Positions 47,701 through 51,419 of a DNA stretch of 64,000 nt are shown one piece after another. Both the position numbers and the translations under genes were made by a program. The notes under the pieces were generated by a model. That model was not told the origin of the DNA and did not search any database. It saw nothing but the letters and a program-made list of their open reading frames with translations. Every line of letters begins with the position of its first letter. Position 1 is the stretch's first letter. Source of the stretch: Micromonospora antibiotica (GTDB lineage: Bacteria; Actinomycetota; Actinomycetes; Mycobacteriales; Micromonosporaceae); contig NZ_JAGFWR010000015.1 of NCBI RefSeq assembly GCF_017599305.1, positions 80,375 to 144,374 on the forward strand, in the 5' to 3' direction.

Positions 47701-48059
47701 CGGTGGAGTTCCGCAACAGCCTCGGTGCGGCGACCGGGCTCCGACTCCCGGCGACGCTCATCTACGACCACCCCAGCCCGGCGGCGGTGGCCCGGTTCGT
47801 CCGGTCGGAGTTGGCCGGTGACGTGCCGGCCGCTCCGTCGCTGGAGGCCGAGCTGGCCCGGTGGGAGACGCTGCTGGACGGCACCGTGCCGGACGAGGCG
47901 GAGCGGGGCCGGATCACCGTCCGGCTCCAGGCGCTGATGTCCCGGTGGAACGCGGCGTACGGGGGTGCCGCGGTGGAGCCGGCCGCCCGGGACCTGGCGT
48001 CGGTCACCGCGGACGAGCTGTTCGACATCCTCGACGACGAGTTGGAGGCGTCGGACTGA
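26790..48059 (+). CDS. First modular type I PKS: loading ACP plus four modules
   Basis: This 7,089-residue PKS starts with a lone ACP (Ser about residue 70 in LGFDSLAAVEL) and no loading AT or KS, as expected when a discrete VinK-like enzyme delivers the starter. Four KS-AT-DH-KR-ACP modules follow, then a C-terminal docking segment (about 47835-48059, ending in ELFDILDDELE) to hand the chain to another PKS subunit. AT types in order are malonyl, methylmalonyl, methylmalonyl, malonyl. All KRs are B-type (LDD or VDD) and all DHs have HxxxGxxxxP, so four double bonds are predicted. ATG 26790 has GGAG 6 nt upstream; a GTG at 26778, also with GGAG, is the alternative. None of the G-run promoter elements seen at other cluster genes precedes it. 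Confidence 0.97.
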   Translation: MSESVNPTGAEPDALSALRRRLEGRTAEEQGRALTALVREQARDVLRTVLPDGPDAVEPGRPFRDLGFDSLAAVELHRRLTVATGLDLPVTLVFDHPTPQAVGRLLRTLLGGDAAPAPVAAPLRRPADDDEPIAVVGIGCRYPGHSTSADDLWRLVFEGRHVISDFPTDRGWDTDGLYDPDPGKPGKTYVRQGGFLEGAAEFDADFFGISPREAMTMDPQQRLVLETAWEALEDAGIDSASLRGSQTGVFIGAEPQEYGPRLHEAPEGLDGYLLTGNAPSVVSGRLAYTFGFEGPTLTVDTACSGSLVALHLACQAVQRGECTTALAGGVAVMVHPGAFTAFSRQRGLAPDGLCKPFAAAADGTGWAEGVGILVLERLSDARRNGHRVLGVIRGSAINQDGASNGLTAPNGPSQQRVIMSALASAGLAPADVDLVEAHGTGTRLGDPIEAQAIIATYGRERPADRPLWLGSLKSNIGHSQAAAGVAGVIKVLMAMRHRVLPRTLHVDAPTPNVDWSAGTVALLTEAREWDAAGRPRRAGVSSFGVSGTNAHVIVEEPPAVDDETVPAVPQLPSEVLPVVFSARSGTALRDQAAALLAVVDTDGDAPELLDVAYSLATTRTALEHRAVLVARDRAGVVRDLAALAAGGSVPGVPLGQADGGGLGFLFTGQGSQRLGAGRQLYRSYPVYAAAFDDACGWLDLQLDVPLADVLFAEPGTAEAALLDQTAYTQCALFAVEVAQFRLLESWGVRPDLLAGHSIGELAAAHVAGVLSLEDAALLVAARGRLMQQLPAEGAMISVQATEEQVRPLLAGREAQVGLAAVNGPTSMVVSGDEDAVLEVVAALAAAGHKTKRLKVSHAFHSPLMTPMLAEFGRLAHVLTYRPPTIPVVSTVTGRPVLAGELCDPDYWVRHVRDSVRFADAVRAMADEGVTTFLELGPAGVLSAMGPACLDDDADAVFAPLLRADHDEETDVVAAVARAHVRGVPVDWTGFFATRGARRVALPTYPFQRRRFWMESGGGSADATGFGQLAAGHPLVSAVVGLAGGDGVVLTGRVSLRSHPWLADHTISGVALLPGTAFVELAIRAGDQVGCPTVEELTLEAPLALDEHGVALQVVVGAADPAGRCPVAVYSRPDGSDPDDQLWTRHVSGFLAPQAADAGQPLTEWPPRDARPVDLTGGYAELAGQGYGYGPVFQGLKAVWRRGPEVYAEVALPADSRADAARFGLHPAVLDAALHAIDAARRGEPTDDEVRIPFAWSDVTLHAAGAAEVRVRIAPAAGDSVSVALADPTGAPVATVRSFVSRPVSTAQLTAARGGYHERLFRLEWTKLGHRPAPAGTPRWVVLGDERIGAATRHADPAALGAAIDAGATAPEFAFVGVGTGDVRAATAGALTLLQQWLADARLGGTRLVFVSRVDDLATEAVWGLLRAAQTENPDRFVTVRLADAPTSLLAAALATGEPELRLRDGEISVPRLARVATAPAGTDADTTTGSRWPTDGTVLVTGGTGGLGAHVARHLAGNHGVRHLLLTSRRGPAAAGVAQLRAELEAAGASVEVAACDAADADALAALLAAVPADRPLRAVVHAAGIVDDATIGSLTPQRLDAVLKAKLDGAVNLDALTRDADLTAFVLFSSLASLLDCAGQGNYAAANATLNALATSRRAQGRPVVALTWGLWTGDSGMGGQLDAAALQRIERSGMPGLSPAENLALLDAALGVDEPVLAPIRVDLTALRNRPDGVPALLRGLVPLPARRSAQAAGAADAAQGLARQFAGLTPAERDRVTLDLVRAHVAAVLGHDGAEAIEPRRAFNELGFDSLAAVELRNRLNAATGLRLPATLVFDYPTPVALAEFVVSTVLGTDVDVAVPELASASFTQEPIAIVSMSCRFPGGVATPEQLWELLEGGVDAVSPFPTDRGWDLAGMYDPEPGKPGKTYSMEGGFLYDAADFDADFFGISPREAIAMDPQQRLLLETSWEVLERAGIDPTSLKGSPTGVFAGVMYHDYALRLHQVPDELAGYLGNGSLASIVSGRVAYTLGLEGPAVSIDTACSSSLVAIHLAVQALRAGECSLALAGGVTVMSTPDTFIDFSRQRGLAKDGRSKSFAAGADGTGWGEGAGMLLLERLSDARANGHQVLAVIRGSATNQDGASNGLTAPNGPSQQRVIRQALASAGGIPATEVDAVEAHGTGTALGDPIEAQALLATYGQGRPGERPLWLGSIKSNIGHTQGAAGVAGVIKMVLAMRNGVLPRTLHADEPSPQIDWSAGEVRLLTEAQPWPALDRPRRAGVSSFGISGTNAHVIVEEAPPVELEGEIVAPPAVLPWVLSAKTEEALRAQAAQLRAAVAAATTDPGDLAYALAKGRAALDRRAVVVGDVSDFLTGADALVAGAAVPTPLQGGSGVVFVFPGQGSQWVGMAVELLDSSPVFAERVGECGVALSEFVGWRLVDVLRGVEGAPSLDRVDVVQPVLWAVMVSLAGLWRSFGVVPDAVIGHSQGEIAAAVVSGGLSLRDGALVVALRSLAIAEVLAGRGAMASIGLPAERVRERLDVYDGRVSIATVNGVSSVVVSGDPDAVDDLVATLTAEDVRAKRVNVDYASHSAQVELIEQRLRDDLAEVSPRSSTVPFYSTVTAGVLDTAGLDAGYWYTNLRQTVRFEETTRVLLRAGMRVFLECSAHPVLTMGVEETAADAGVEVAAVGSLRRGEGGLHRWLTSLGEAFVRGVPVDWSSALPARPRVEVPLPTYPFQRRRYWIDATSGAADVASVGLGSAGHPLWGASVSMAESGEVLFTGRISLDTHPWLADHAVNGTVLLPGAAFVELVLHAGDHVGLAHLEELTLHAPLLLAERAAVQVQLLMTAADESTRRTVSVHSRAEHAEVDLPWTRHATGVLADTPAAADFDLVAWPPSGAVPVPTAGLYDELVVQGYEYGPVFQGVQAAWRVGEVVFAEVALPEEAHGEASRFGVHPALLDAALQVVGIGEAVPVGRPPYLPFAWTDVTLHATGATALRVRVTPTGPDAVTLHLTDPTGAPVAEIGSLVSRPVQLTTAPTEGNLYRIDWTAVPVAAAAAPSWAHLEDLADDVPELVLARLTHQDAALDPATTAGPAGDVEVAGRAAVGAALALLQRWLADPRLAESRLVVLTDGAADQVTDLAHAPVWGLVRAAQVENPGQFVLVDADPETPVEEILAAVGTGEPELSLRDGQVRVPRLARATTTGGSWRADGSVLVTGGTGVLGALVARHLVEVHGVRELVLTSRRGLTAPGAAELRDELTGLGATVEVVAADLADRDAVATLLDGIPALTAVVHTTGALDDGTVAAFTDAQLDTVWRAKATPAWHLHDLTRDRELSAFVLFSSAAGVVDGSGQGNYAAANVFVDALAAHRRALGLPAVSLAWGFWEERSGMTAHLGDADVARMARSGVLGISTDQGLALLDAAVATDEPLLVPIRLDTAALRAQGQQLPALFRGLVRLPARRAAGTGPTPVGGSALHRQLLGLADADQRRLLLDLVRGNVAGVLGHDSPATVEPSRAFRELGFDSLAAVELRNKLNTATGLRLPATLVFDYPNPTALADYLHTRILGAATPQAPTVATPVADDEPVAIVAMSCRFPGGVRTPEDLWRLLADGTDAITPFPTDRGWDLAGMYDPEPGRTGKTYAMEGGFLYDAADFDPDFFGISPREAVAMDPQQRLLLETSWEALERAGIDPNSLRGSLTGVFAGVMYHDYASRLPEVPEELAGYLGNGSMASVASGRIAYTLGLEGPAVSVDTACSSSLVAIHLAVQALRSGECTLALAGGVTVMSTPDTFIEFSLQRGLAADHRCKSFAAGADGTAMSEGVGMLLLERLSDAERHGHHVLAVVRGSAINQDGASNGLTAPNGPSQQRVIRQALAAAGGIPATEVDAVEAHGTGTTLGDPIEAQALLATYGQERPGDRPLWLGSVKSNIGHTQGAAGVAGVIKMVLAMRNGVLPRTLHVDEPTPQVDWSAGAVRLLTETQPWPALERPRRAGVSSFGISGTNAHVILEQAPPADEPPVDAPEPELLPWVLSARTDQALREQAARVADVLGDESVKAGDLAYALATGRALLDRRTVIVGDRRDFVAGARAFAGDGTAPGVLQGGTVFVFPGQGSQWVGMAVELLDSSPVFAERVGECGVALSEFVGWRLVDVLRGVEGAPSLDRVDVVQPVLWAVMVSLAGLWRSFGVVPDAVIGHSQGEIAAAVVSGGLSLRDGALVVALRSLAIAEVLAGRGAMASIGLPERAAAERLTGYAGRISIATVNGTSSVVVSGDPDAIDDLVATLSAEDVRAKRVNVDYASHSAQVELIEQRLRTDLAEVSPRASTIPFYSTVTGRVFDTTGLDAGYWYTNLRQTVRFEETTRALLDAGMRVFLECSAHPVLTMGVEETAADAGVEVAAVGSLRRGEGGLHRWLTSLGEAFARGVTVDWSPVLPARPRGEVPLPTYPFQRRRYWLNATGGRADLTSAGLGSAGHPLWGASVSMAESGEVLFTGRISLDTHPWLADHAVNGTVLLPGTGFVELVLHAGDDVGLGHLDELTLHAPLILPEQGAVQVQLLLAAADDTGRRAVTVHSRPEHTGSWVRHATGVLSADVTDPDFDLRVWPPSGAVPVPTAGLYDELVVQGYEYGPVFQGVQAAWRVGEVVFAEVALPEEAHGEASRFGVHPALLDAALQVVGIGEAVPVGRPPYLPFAWTDVTLHATGATALRVKVTASGPESATLHLADPDGEPVAVVGALVSRPVQLTTAAPTDGDLYRVDWVSVPTGTAAESWGYLEGLGLGVPDVVLAPLTPPAADLDPATAARTAVGETLALLQSWLADPTQAAARLVVITNGAVDGGTDLAHAPIWGLVRAAQAENPGQFVLVDADPETPVEEILAAVGTGEPELSVRDGQVRVPRLARATTTGGSWRADGTVLVTGGTGVLGALVARHLVEVHGVRELVLTSRRGLTAPGAAELRDELTGLGATVEVVAADLADRDAVATLLDGIPALTAVVHTTGVLDDGLLTALTQEQLDTVWRAKADPAWHLHELTRDRELSAFVLFSSAAGVLDGAGQGNYAAANVFVDALAAHRRALGLPATSLAWGFWEQRSGMTAHLGEADVARMARSGVLPLDSDRGLALLDAAVAADEALLVPVRLDTAALRAQGQQLPALFRGLVRLPARRAAGGPATPVTGSGLHRQLVTLDADDQHRVLLDLVRANVAAVLGHDSGTAVEPARAFKELGFDSLAAVELRNRLNTATGLRLPATLVFDYPNPTALAGYLHGTILGGPAQAQPTTVVRPVVDEPVAIVAMSCRFPGGVRTPEDLWQLLVDGADAISPFPTDRGWDLDHLYDPEPGKPGRTSSLEGGFLYDAADFDPDFFGIGPREAIAMDPQQRLLLETSWEVLERAGIDPTSLKGSPTGVFTGVMYHDYGSRLSEVPEELAGYLGNGSMASVASGRISYTLGLEGPAVSVDTACSSSLVAIHLAVQALRSGECSLALAGGVTVMSKPDTFLDFSLQRGLASDGRCKSFSADADGTGMSEGAGMLLLERLSDAERHGHHVLAVVRGSAINQDGASNGLTAPNGPAQQRVIRQALAAADVRPDQVDLVEAHGTGTTLGDPIEAQAVLATYGQDRPDDRPLWLGSIKSNIGHTQGAAGVAGVIKMVLAMRNGLLPRTLHADRPSPQVDWSAGAVRLLTEAQQWPALDRPRRAGVSSFGISGTNAHVIIEQAPAVEATPADGDAPATPPVLPWLLSARSAEALRAQAGLVADTGATLDVAYSLATTRAVLERRAVVVAPVGDDAVRALRAAAEGTDPAEWVQGTPSAGKLAMLFTGQGAQRLGMGRELAAAYPAFAAAFAEVCAHLDAQLDRPLREVLYTEPDVADAALLDQTVYSQSALFAIEVALYRLLESWGIRPDLVAGHSIGEISAAHVAGVLSLPDAAALVTARGRLMQAMREDGAMVAVEASEEEVRRELAGRETEVGIAAVNGPRAVVLSGDHDAVGALADDWRARGRRIKRLRVSHAFHSPHMEPMLAEFHQVAAGLTFAPPRVPVVSNLTGRLADPDEITTPGYWVRHVREAVRFHDGIATLEAAGVTTFLEVGPDAVLTAMGRDCISDTGGLALVPVLRGGRDEAASLLTAVATLHTRGVPVDWRAWFAPTGARVTDLPTYPFQRRRLWLDAPAGGGDVPGLGQRPAAHPLLGAVVGLAGADGTVLTGRLSLRTHPWLAEHDLAGTVLLPGTAFVELAVRAGDQVGCALVEELTLEAPLVVPPRGGVDLQVVVGAPDGTGRCPVTVHSRPEDGVDGWTRHATGVLAPAASTASAWSAGDAWPPVGSTPVDLTGRYDRLADAGYHYGPLFQGLRAAWRHGDEVYAEVALPAEAAAPADRFGLHPALFDAVLHTLDLTGADEDDDRLRLPFAWRGVALHATGATALRVRLRPTGPQEVSFDLADTSGAPVASVASLAVRPLAADQLGGGRAAHRTSLFQVTWAAVPTPATGGGTTVVLGDDDLGLGVPRYADLGTLAAEVARTGDAPGTVAVAWRTTSDSPSAATTAALALVQGWLADERFTDTRLALVTTRAVATTDGEDVPRPVDATVWGLVRAAQEENPGRLVLIDVDDPDPTGLRSALAVDAEPQLAVRRGGLLAPRLAALPVPDGELPAGPDPTGTVLVTGGTGGLGRLVAEHLVTRHGVRRLLLASRRGPAAPGVDDLVARLTAAGAEVTVASCDLADRAAVAALLDGVPAGYPLTGVVHAAGVLDDGLLPTLTPDRVAAVLGAKAESARHLHELTLHRPLHWFVLFSSAAATLGGAGQASYTAANAYLDALAQHRRAHGLAGSALAWGLWAESGSGMTGHLGEVDLRRMARSGVAALSTGDALALFDATLHPVPALALPVRLDLAAIRSRADGVPPLLRGLVRTPTRRSAAGTPGPVAGERPLAERLAGLPSDEADRAVTELVRARTAEVLGHDRPQSLDVERGFLELGFDSLAAVEFRNSLGAATGLRLPATLIYDHPSPAAVARFVRSELAGDVPAAPSLEAELARWETLLDGTVPDEAERGRITVRLQALMSRWNAAYGGAAVEPAARDLASVTADELFDILDDELEASD
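26880..27120 (+). other. Loading ACP domain
   Basis: An ACP with phosphopantetheine Ser codon at 26997 precedes the first KS with no AT before it. It is the predicted acceptor of the protected beta-aminoacyl starter from the VinK-like acyltransferase. Confidence 0.9.
27178..32340 (+). other. PKS module B1: KS-AT(malonyl)-DH-KR-ACP
   Basis: KS about 27178-28460 with Cys codon at 27696 in VDTACSGS; the other KSs in the window have CSSS, and this is the KS that takes the starter. AT about 28770-29700 (GHSIGE, HAFH: malonyl). DH about 29880-30700 (HTISGVALLP). KR about 30740-31830 (TGGTGGLG; VDD in place of LDD, Tyr in QGNYAAAN). ACP about 32080-32340. Confidence 0.92.
33981..34389 (+). repeat. 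Identical methylmalonyl-AT block, copy 1
   Basis: These 409 bp appear identical to 39117-39525 (offset 5136). The block is unusually rich in G and T wobble codons (ttg, gtg, ggt, tct), in sharp contrast to the C-ending codons outside it. Confidence 0.88.
35475..35759 (+). repeat. Identical DH block, copy 1
   Basis: These 285 bp appear identical to 40602-40886 (offset 5127) and again carry T/G wobble codons unlike the flanks. They code for the middle of the DH, including the DAALQ active-site segment. Confidence 0.87.
39117..39525 (+). repeat. Identical methylmalonyl-AT block, copy 2
   Basis: Exact partner of 33981-34389. Identity stops abruptly at both ends, inside the AT coding sequence. 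Confidence 0.88.
40602..40886 (+). repeat. Identical DH block, copy 2
   Basis: Exact partner of 35475-35759 in module B3. Confidence 0.87.
42640..47815 (+). other. PKS module B4: KS-AT(malonyl)-DH-KR-ACP
   Basis: KS about 42640-43920 (Cys codon at 43161). AT about 44215-45120 (GHSIGE, HAFH: malonyl). DH about 45320-46150 (HDLAGTVLLP). KR about 46185-47290 (TGGTGGLG, LDD, Tyr in QASYTAAN). ACP about 47540-47815. Its AT and DH resemble those of module B1 more than those of B2 or B3. Confidence 0.92.
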
Positions 48060-48074
48060 CCATCCGTCAGGGGA

Positions 48075-48117
48075 CCCGAGGTCCGTCGATGCCCACGGGC
48101 GGTCGGCGGACCTCGGG
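48075..48117 (+). terminator. Hairpin after the first PKS
   Basis: Arms 48075-48085 and 48107-48117 give a perfect 11-bp stem with a 21-nt loop, just behind the PKS stop codon. Confidence 0.5.
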
Positions 48118-48283
48118 CTTCCTCCCTGCGGACGGGTGGGCTTTTGTCCACCTTCGGCGTGGGTCCATGACCGTATCGCGTCACCACCTGACCGCATAAC
48201 GTAGTGGCCGGGTCTGGTGGACGTTCACGGTTCGCCGGTAGGTGCCACCAGGGGTGGACACGGGAGAGGCAGGGAGAGTGCGG

Positions 48284-48544
48284 GTGCGACTCGAACAGGG
48301 AATCGTCGCCAAGGTCACCCGGAACGGGCAGCTTGAGCTGACCGCCGAACGGAGCGGACTGCGATACCGGTTCGGAGCGACCGCCGCCGCGATGTGGATC
48401 GCGTTGCAGCAGCAGGGCGGTTCGCTGGAACGGGCGGCCGCTGTCCTGGCCCGGCAGTGGTCGGCTGATCCGGCGGCCACCCGACGGGACTTCGACGTCT
48501 GGCTGGAGGACATGCTCCGCGCCGGTCTGGTGCGGGTGGAGTGA
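48284..48544 (+). CDS. PqqD-like (RRE-fold) small protein
   Basis: This 86-residue protein follows the PqqD/RRE pattern: an N-terminal strand pair (GIVAKVTRNGQLELTAE), then GLRYRFGATAAAMWIAL and a helical C-terminus resembling a winged helix. PqqD-type domains usually bind a leader peptide and present it to a modifying enzyme, often a radical SAM protein. No precursor peptide, SPASM enzyme or other RiPP gene is seen nearby, so its job here is unknown. GTG 48284 was chosen with GGGAG 7 nt upstream; GTG 48278 is almost as good. It stands alone between the PKS terminator and the convergent TetR gene. Confidence 0.7.
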   Translation: MRLEQGIVAKVTRNGQLELTAERSGLRYRFGATAAAMWIALQQQGGSLERAAAVLARQWSADPAATRRDFDVWLEDMLRAGLVRVE

Positions 48545-48675
48545 CCGGCAGGGAGGGGCTGTCCGCCGCGTCCGACGGCTGTGCCGGACCTACCCCTATC
48601 CGGCCCCCCTGCACGCGGGCGGCGTTCCGGTCGACGGTGCGTCGAACCCCTGTCCGGTGGGCCGGTGGGCGGGGG

Positions 48676-49284
48676 TCAGGCGTCGGCGGGCGGGTGGGTG
48701 GTGTCGGTGGAGTCGTTGACCGCGCCGACGATCACCCGCAGCGCCTCGGCCAGTTCCTTACCGGACGGGGCGGCCTCGGGGTCGAGCAACCGCTGCACCG
48801 TCAGTCCCGTCATCAACGCCAGCAGGAACGAGCCGACGGCCCTGCGGGTCTCCTCGGTGACGTGCTCACCGCCGTTGCGGATCACGAAGGTGGCCAGCGC
48901 CGGGCGGGCCCGGGTGTAGGTCTCGGCGAGTTGCTCCCGCAGCACCGGCAGGTGCTCGGCCAGCGCGAACGCCTCGATCCCGGCGACCCAGAGCGGCCGG
49001 TGGGTGCCGAACGACTCGACCAGGCCGGTCCACATCGACTCCAGTCGGTCCATGAGGTCGGGCTGGGTGCCGTCGCGCAGCACCCGGTCGATCTCGACGC
49101 CCCACTCCTCGAACGCCTGCACCAGGGCGGCGGTCAGCAGCGCCTCCTTGGAGCCGAAGTGGTACCCGATCGACGCCAGATTCGTATCCGACGCGGCGAC
49201 GATGTCGCGGGCGGTGGTGCGTGTGTAGCCGCGCTCGTAGAGGCAGACCCTGGCCCCTGCCAGCAGGCGTTCCCGATGACCCAC
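48676..49284 (-). CDS. TetR-family repressor
   Basis: This 202-residue regulator has an N-terminal TetR helix-turn-helix (TTARDIVAASDTNLASIGYHFGSKEAL, residues about 23-49) and a divergent ligand-binding C-terminal domain. GTG 49284 is preceded by AGGGTGA. It is divergent from a DHA2-type exporter across an 81-bp spacer that holds a palindromic operator. It most likely represses the exporter, and perhaps itself, until the exported compound binds. This is the usual self-resistance arrangement in antibiotic clusters. Confidence 0.93.
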   Translation of the reverse strand: MGHRERLLAGARVCLYERGYTRTTARDIVAASDTNLASIGYHFGSKEALLTAALVQAFEEWGVEIDRVLRDGTQPDLMDRLESMWTGLVESFGTHRPLWVAGIEAFALAEHLPVLREQLAETYTRARPALATFVIRNGGEHVTEETRRAVGSFLLALMTGLTVQRLLDPEAAPSGKELAEALRVIVGAVNDSTDTTHPPADA

Positions 49285-49324
49285 GGCGTCACCCTACTCG
49301 GAACCACCCCCTAATTCATCCACC

Positions 49325-49348
49325 GGATGTATACGTGCGTATAAATTC
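49325..49348. promoter_or_regulatory. TetR operator overlapping the exporter promoter
   Basis: A core TATACG-TG-CGTATA inverted repeat (49330-49343) extends outward to about 11-bp arms with two mismatches. It overlaps a -10-like TATAAA (49340-49345), 20 nt before the exporter ATG. Bound repressor would block RNA polymerase. Confidence 0.72.
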
Positions 49349-49365
49349 GGTGGTAGCTTTCGGCC

Positions 49366-51108
49366 ATGGCTACAGCGCAGGCAAAGGCCGGCCGCCGCGA
49401 GTGGATCGGTCTCGCGGTACTCGTCATGGTGACACTGATCATCAGCATGGACATGACCGTGCTGTCGTACGCTCTGCCGTTCATCACGGCGGACCTTGAG
49501 CCGACCAGCAGTCAGCTCCTCTGGATCACGGACGTCTACGCCTTCGTGCTGGCCGGCCTGCTGATTCCGATGGGGACCCTGGGGGACCGGATCGGGCGCC
49601 GCCGGTTGCTGATGATCGGTGCGGCGGTGTTCGGTGTGGCATCCGTGGCCACGGCCCTCTCCAACAGTCCCGGCATGCTGATCGGGACCCGGGCGGTGAT
49701 GGGTGCCGCCGGCGCGACGCTCATGCCGTCGACCATGTCGTTGATCCGCAACATGTTCCACGACGAGAACGAACGCCGGGCCGCGATCGGGCTCTGGGCG
49801 GCCGGCTTCTCCGCCGGTGGCGTCATCGGCCTGGTGGCCGGCGGCGCGCTGCTCCAGTACTTCTCCTGGGGCACCGTCTTCGAGATCAACGTGCCGATCA
49901 TGCTGCTGTTGCTGATCCTGGCCCCGTTGCTGCTGCCCGAGTTCCGCAACGCCGCAGCCGGCCGGCTCGACCTGATCAGTACGGTGCTGGCCTTCGTCGC
50001 CGTGCTGCCGATGATCTGGGGCATCAAGCAGTTCGCCGAGGACGGCGTGGACTGGCCGCCGGTGGCCGGTGTGGTCGGCGGGCTGGTCTTCCTGGCGGTG
50101 TTCGTGCTGCGTCAGCGGCGACTCGCCGACCCGGTGATCGACGTGCGGCTGTTCCGTGCTCCCGCGTTCAGCGCGGCGGTGGTGATGAACGTGCTCGCCA
50201 ACTTCGCGCTGGTCGGGTTCATGTTCTTCATCAGCCAGTACCTCCAGCTGGTGCTCGGGCTGCGCCCGTTCAGCGCCGGGCTGTGGTCGCTGCCCGCGGC
50301 CGGTGCGGCGGGTGTCGGCGCGGCGGTGCTGGCCCCGATGCTGGCGCAGCGCTTCCGGCGGGCCTACGTCGCCGCCGGTGGCCTGCTGGTGGGTGCCGCC
50401 GGTTGTCTGGTGCTCGCCCAGGTCGGCGACGAGTCGGGGCTGGCCCTGGTGGTGGTCGGCCAGGCGTTGATGACCGGCGGCATCGCGATGGTGCTGACGC
50501 TCAGCGCCGAGCTGATCGTCTCCACCGCGCCGCCCGAGCGGGCCGGTGCCGCCGCCGGGCTCTCCGAGACCGGCAGCCAGTTCGGCGCGGCGCTCGGTGT
50601 CGCGATCCTCGGCAGCATCGGCACGTTCGTCTACCGGCGGCAGCTGTCCGGCGACGCGCCCGACGGCGTGCCGGCGGACTCCTGGGCGACCGCCCGGGAG
50701 ACCCTGGGCGGCGCCGTGCAGGAGAGCCGGACGCTCTCCGCCACCGCGGCGGACACGCTGGTGACGCTGGCCCGGGCCGCCTTCGCCACCGAGCTGCGGG
50801 CCGCCGCGCTCGCCTCGGCCGGCATCCTGGTGGTGACGGCGGTGCTGGCCGCGGTGCTGCTGCGCAACGTGGGCGCCTCGGTGCCCGGCCAGGGCCCGGC
50901 GGACGGTCCGACCGACTCCACCGCCATCCCCGCTGACGCCCCCGGTGCCCCGGCGGGTCACGTCGACCCGGAGCGGACGGTCGACCCCATGTCGTCCGGC
51001 GCGGGTGTCGAGGACGCCGACCGTGGCGACACCGACCCGGGGCCGGTGGTCCGGATCGGACCCGAGTCCACCGGGCAACCCGTCCGGCCGGCGCACCCGG
51101 TGGCCTGA
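49366..51108 (+). CDS. DHA2-family MFS drug exporter (14 TM)
   Basis: This 580-residue integral membrane transporter of the EmrB/QacA type has about 14 hydrophobic segments, motif A-like GTLGDRIGRRRLLMIG after TM2, and motif C-like GFSAGGVIGLVAGG. A hydrophilic, Pro/Asp-rich tail of roughly 85 residues is predicted in the cytoplasm. It should use the proton gradient to export the macrolactam or a similar hydrophobic compound. Start ATG 49366 lies just downstream of a promoter masked by a TetR operator. A strong 18-bp terminator follows. Confidence 0.92.
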   Translation: MATAQAKAGRREWIGLAVLVMVTLIISMDMTVLSYALPFITADLEPTSSQLLWITDVYAFVLAGLLIPMGTLGDRIGRRRLLMIGAAVFGVASVATALSNSPGMLIGTRAVMGAAGATLMPSTMSLIRNMFHDENERRAAIGLWAAGFSAGGVIGLVAGGALLQYFSWGTVFEINVPIMLLLLILAPLLLPEFRNAAAGRLDLISTVLAFVAVLPMIWGIKQFAEDGVDWPPVAGVVGGLVFLAVFVLRQRRLADPVIDVRLFRAPAFSAAVVMNVLANFALVGFMFFISQYLQLVLGLRPFSAGLWSLPAAGAAGVGAAVLAPMLAQRFRRAYVAAGGLLVGAAGCLVLAQVGDESGLALVVVGQALMTGGIAMVLTLSAELIVSTAPPERAGAAAGLSETGSQFGAALGVAILGSIGTFVYRRQLSGDAPDGVPADSWATARETLGGAVQESRTLSATAADTLVTLARAAFATELRAAALASAGILVVTAVLAAVLLRNVGASVPGQGPADGPTDSTAIPADAPGAPAGHVDPERTVDPMSSGAGVEDADRGDTDPGPVVRIGPESTGQPVRPAHPVA

Positions 51109-51121
51109 CCACGTTCGACCA

Positions 51122-51164
51122 CCCGGAGGTGGCGCTCCCGCTCGTCGGGAGCGCCACCTCCGGG
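51122..51164 (+). terminator. Terminator of the exporter gene, 18-bp perfect stem
   Basis: Arms 51122-51139 and 51147-51164 pair perfectly around a 7-nt loop, 13 nt after the stop codon. Confidence 0.85.
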
Positions 51165-51199
51165 CATTCGGCCTCCTGGCCCCCACCCGTCCCGGCGGG

Positions 51200-51256
51200 C
51201 TAGGGGGCCACCGCTGTGCTTAGGGGTTGTCCCGGCGTTTCGGGCGTTCCTACGCT
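51200..51256 (+). promoter_or_regulatory. Regulon-type promoter of the type II thioesterase
   Basis: CTAGGGGG and CTTAGGGG, with G-runs starting at 51203 and 51223, lie 48 and 28 nt upstream of the -10 box TACGCT (51251-51256). A weak TTGTCC could serve as -35. The predicted leader to the ATG is about 155 nt. Confidence 0.6.
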
Positions 51257-51419
51257 CGCTTCGACAGCGGGCACCGGCGTCGCAGGGAGGGCGTCAGCAC
51301 CACGCGTGACGGCGGATCCGGGCACCGGCCGAGACGGCGGTCCGGGCCGGCCGGGTGCGCCCGTTGGAGACGTCCCACTGCGGGGCGCACCCGCAGTGTC
51401 GACCCGTAGAGGACCAGTG

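Noticed and set aside
49307..49314. TTAGGGGG on the minus strand upstream of the TetR gene
   Set aside because: The expected -10 box about 38 nt downstream would lie inside the TetR coding sequence and is not there. Probably chance.
51216..51419. Extended N-terminus of the type II thioesterase
   Set aside because: It overlaps the predicted promoter and would add 68 residues not found in a family of about 250 residues.
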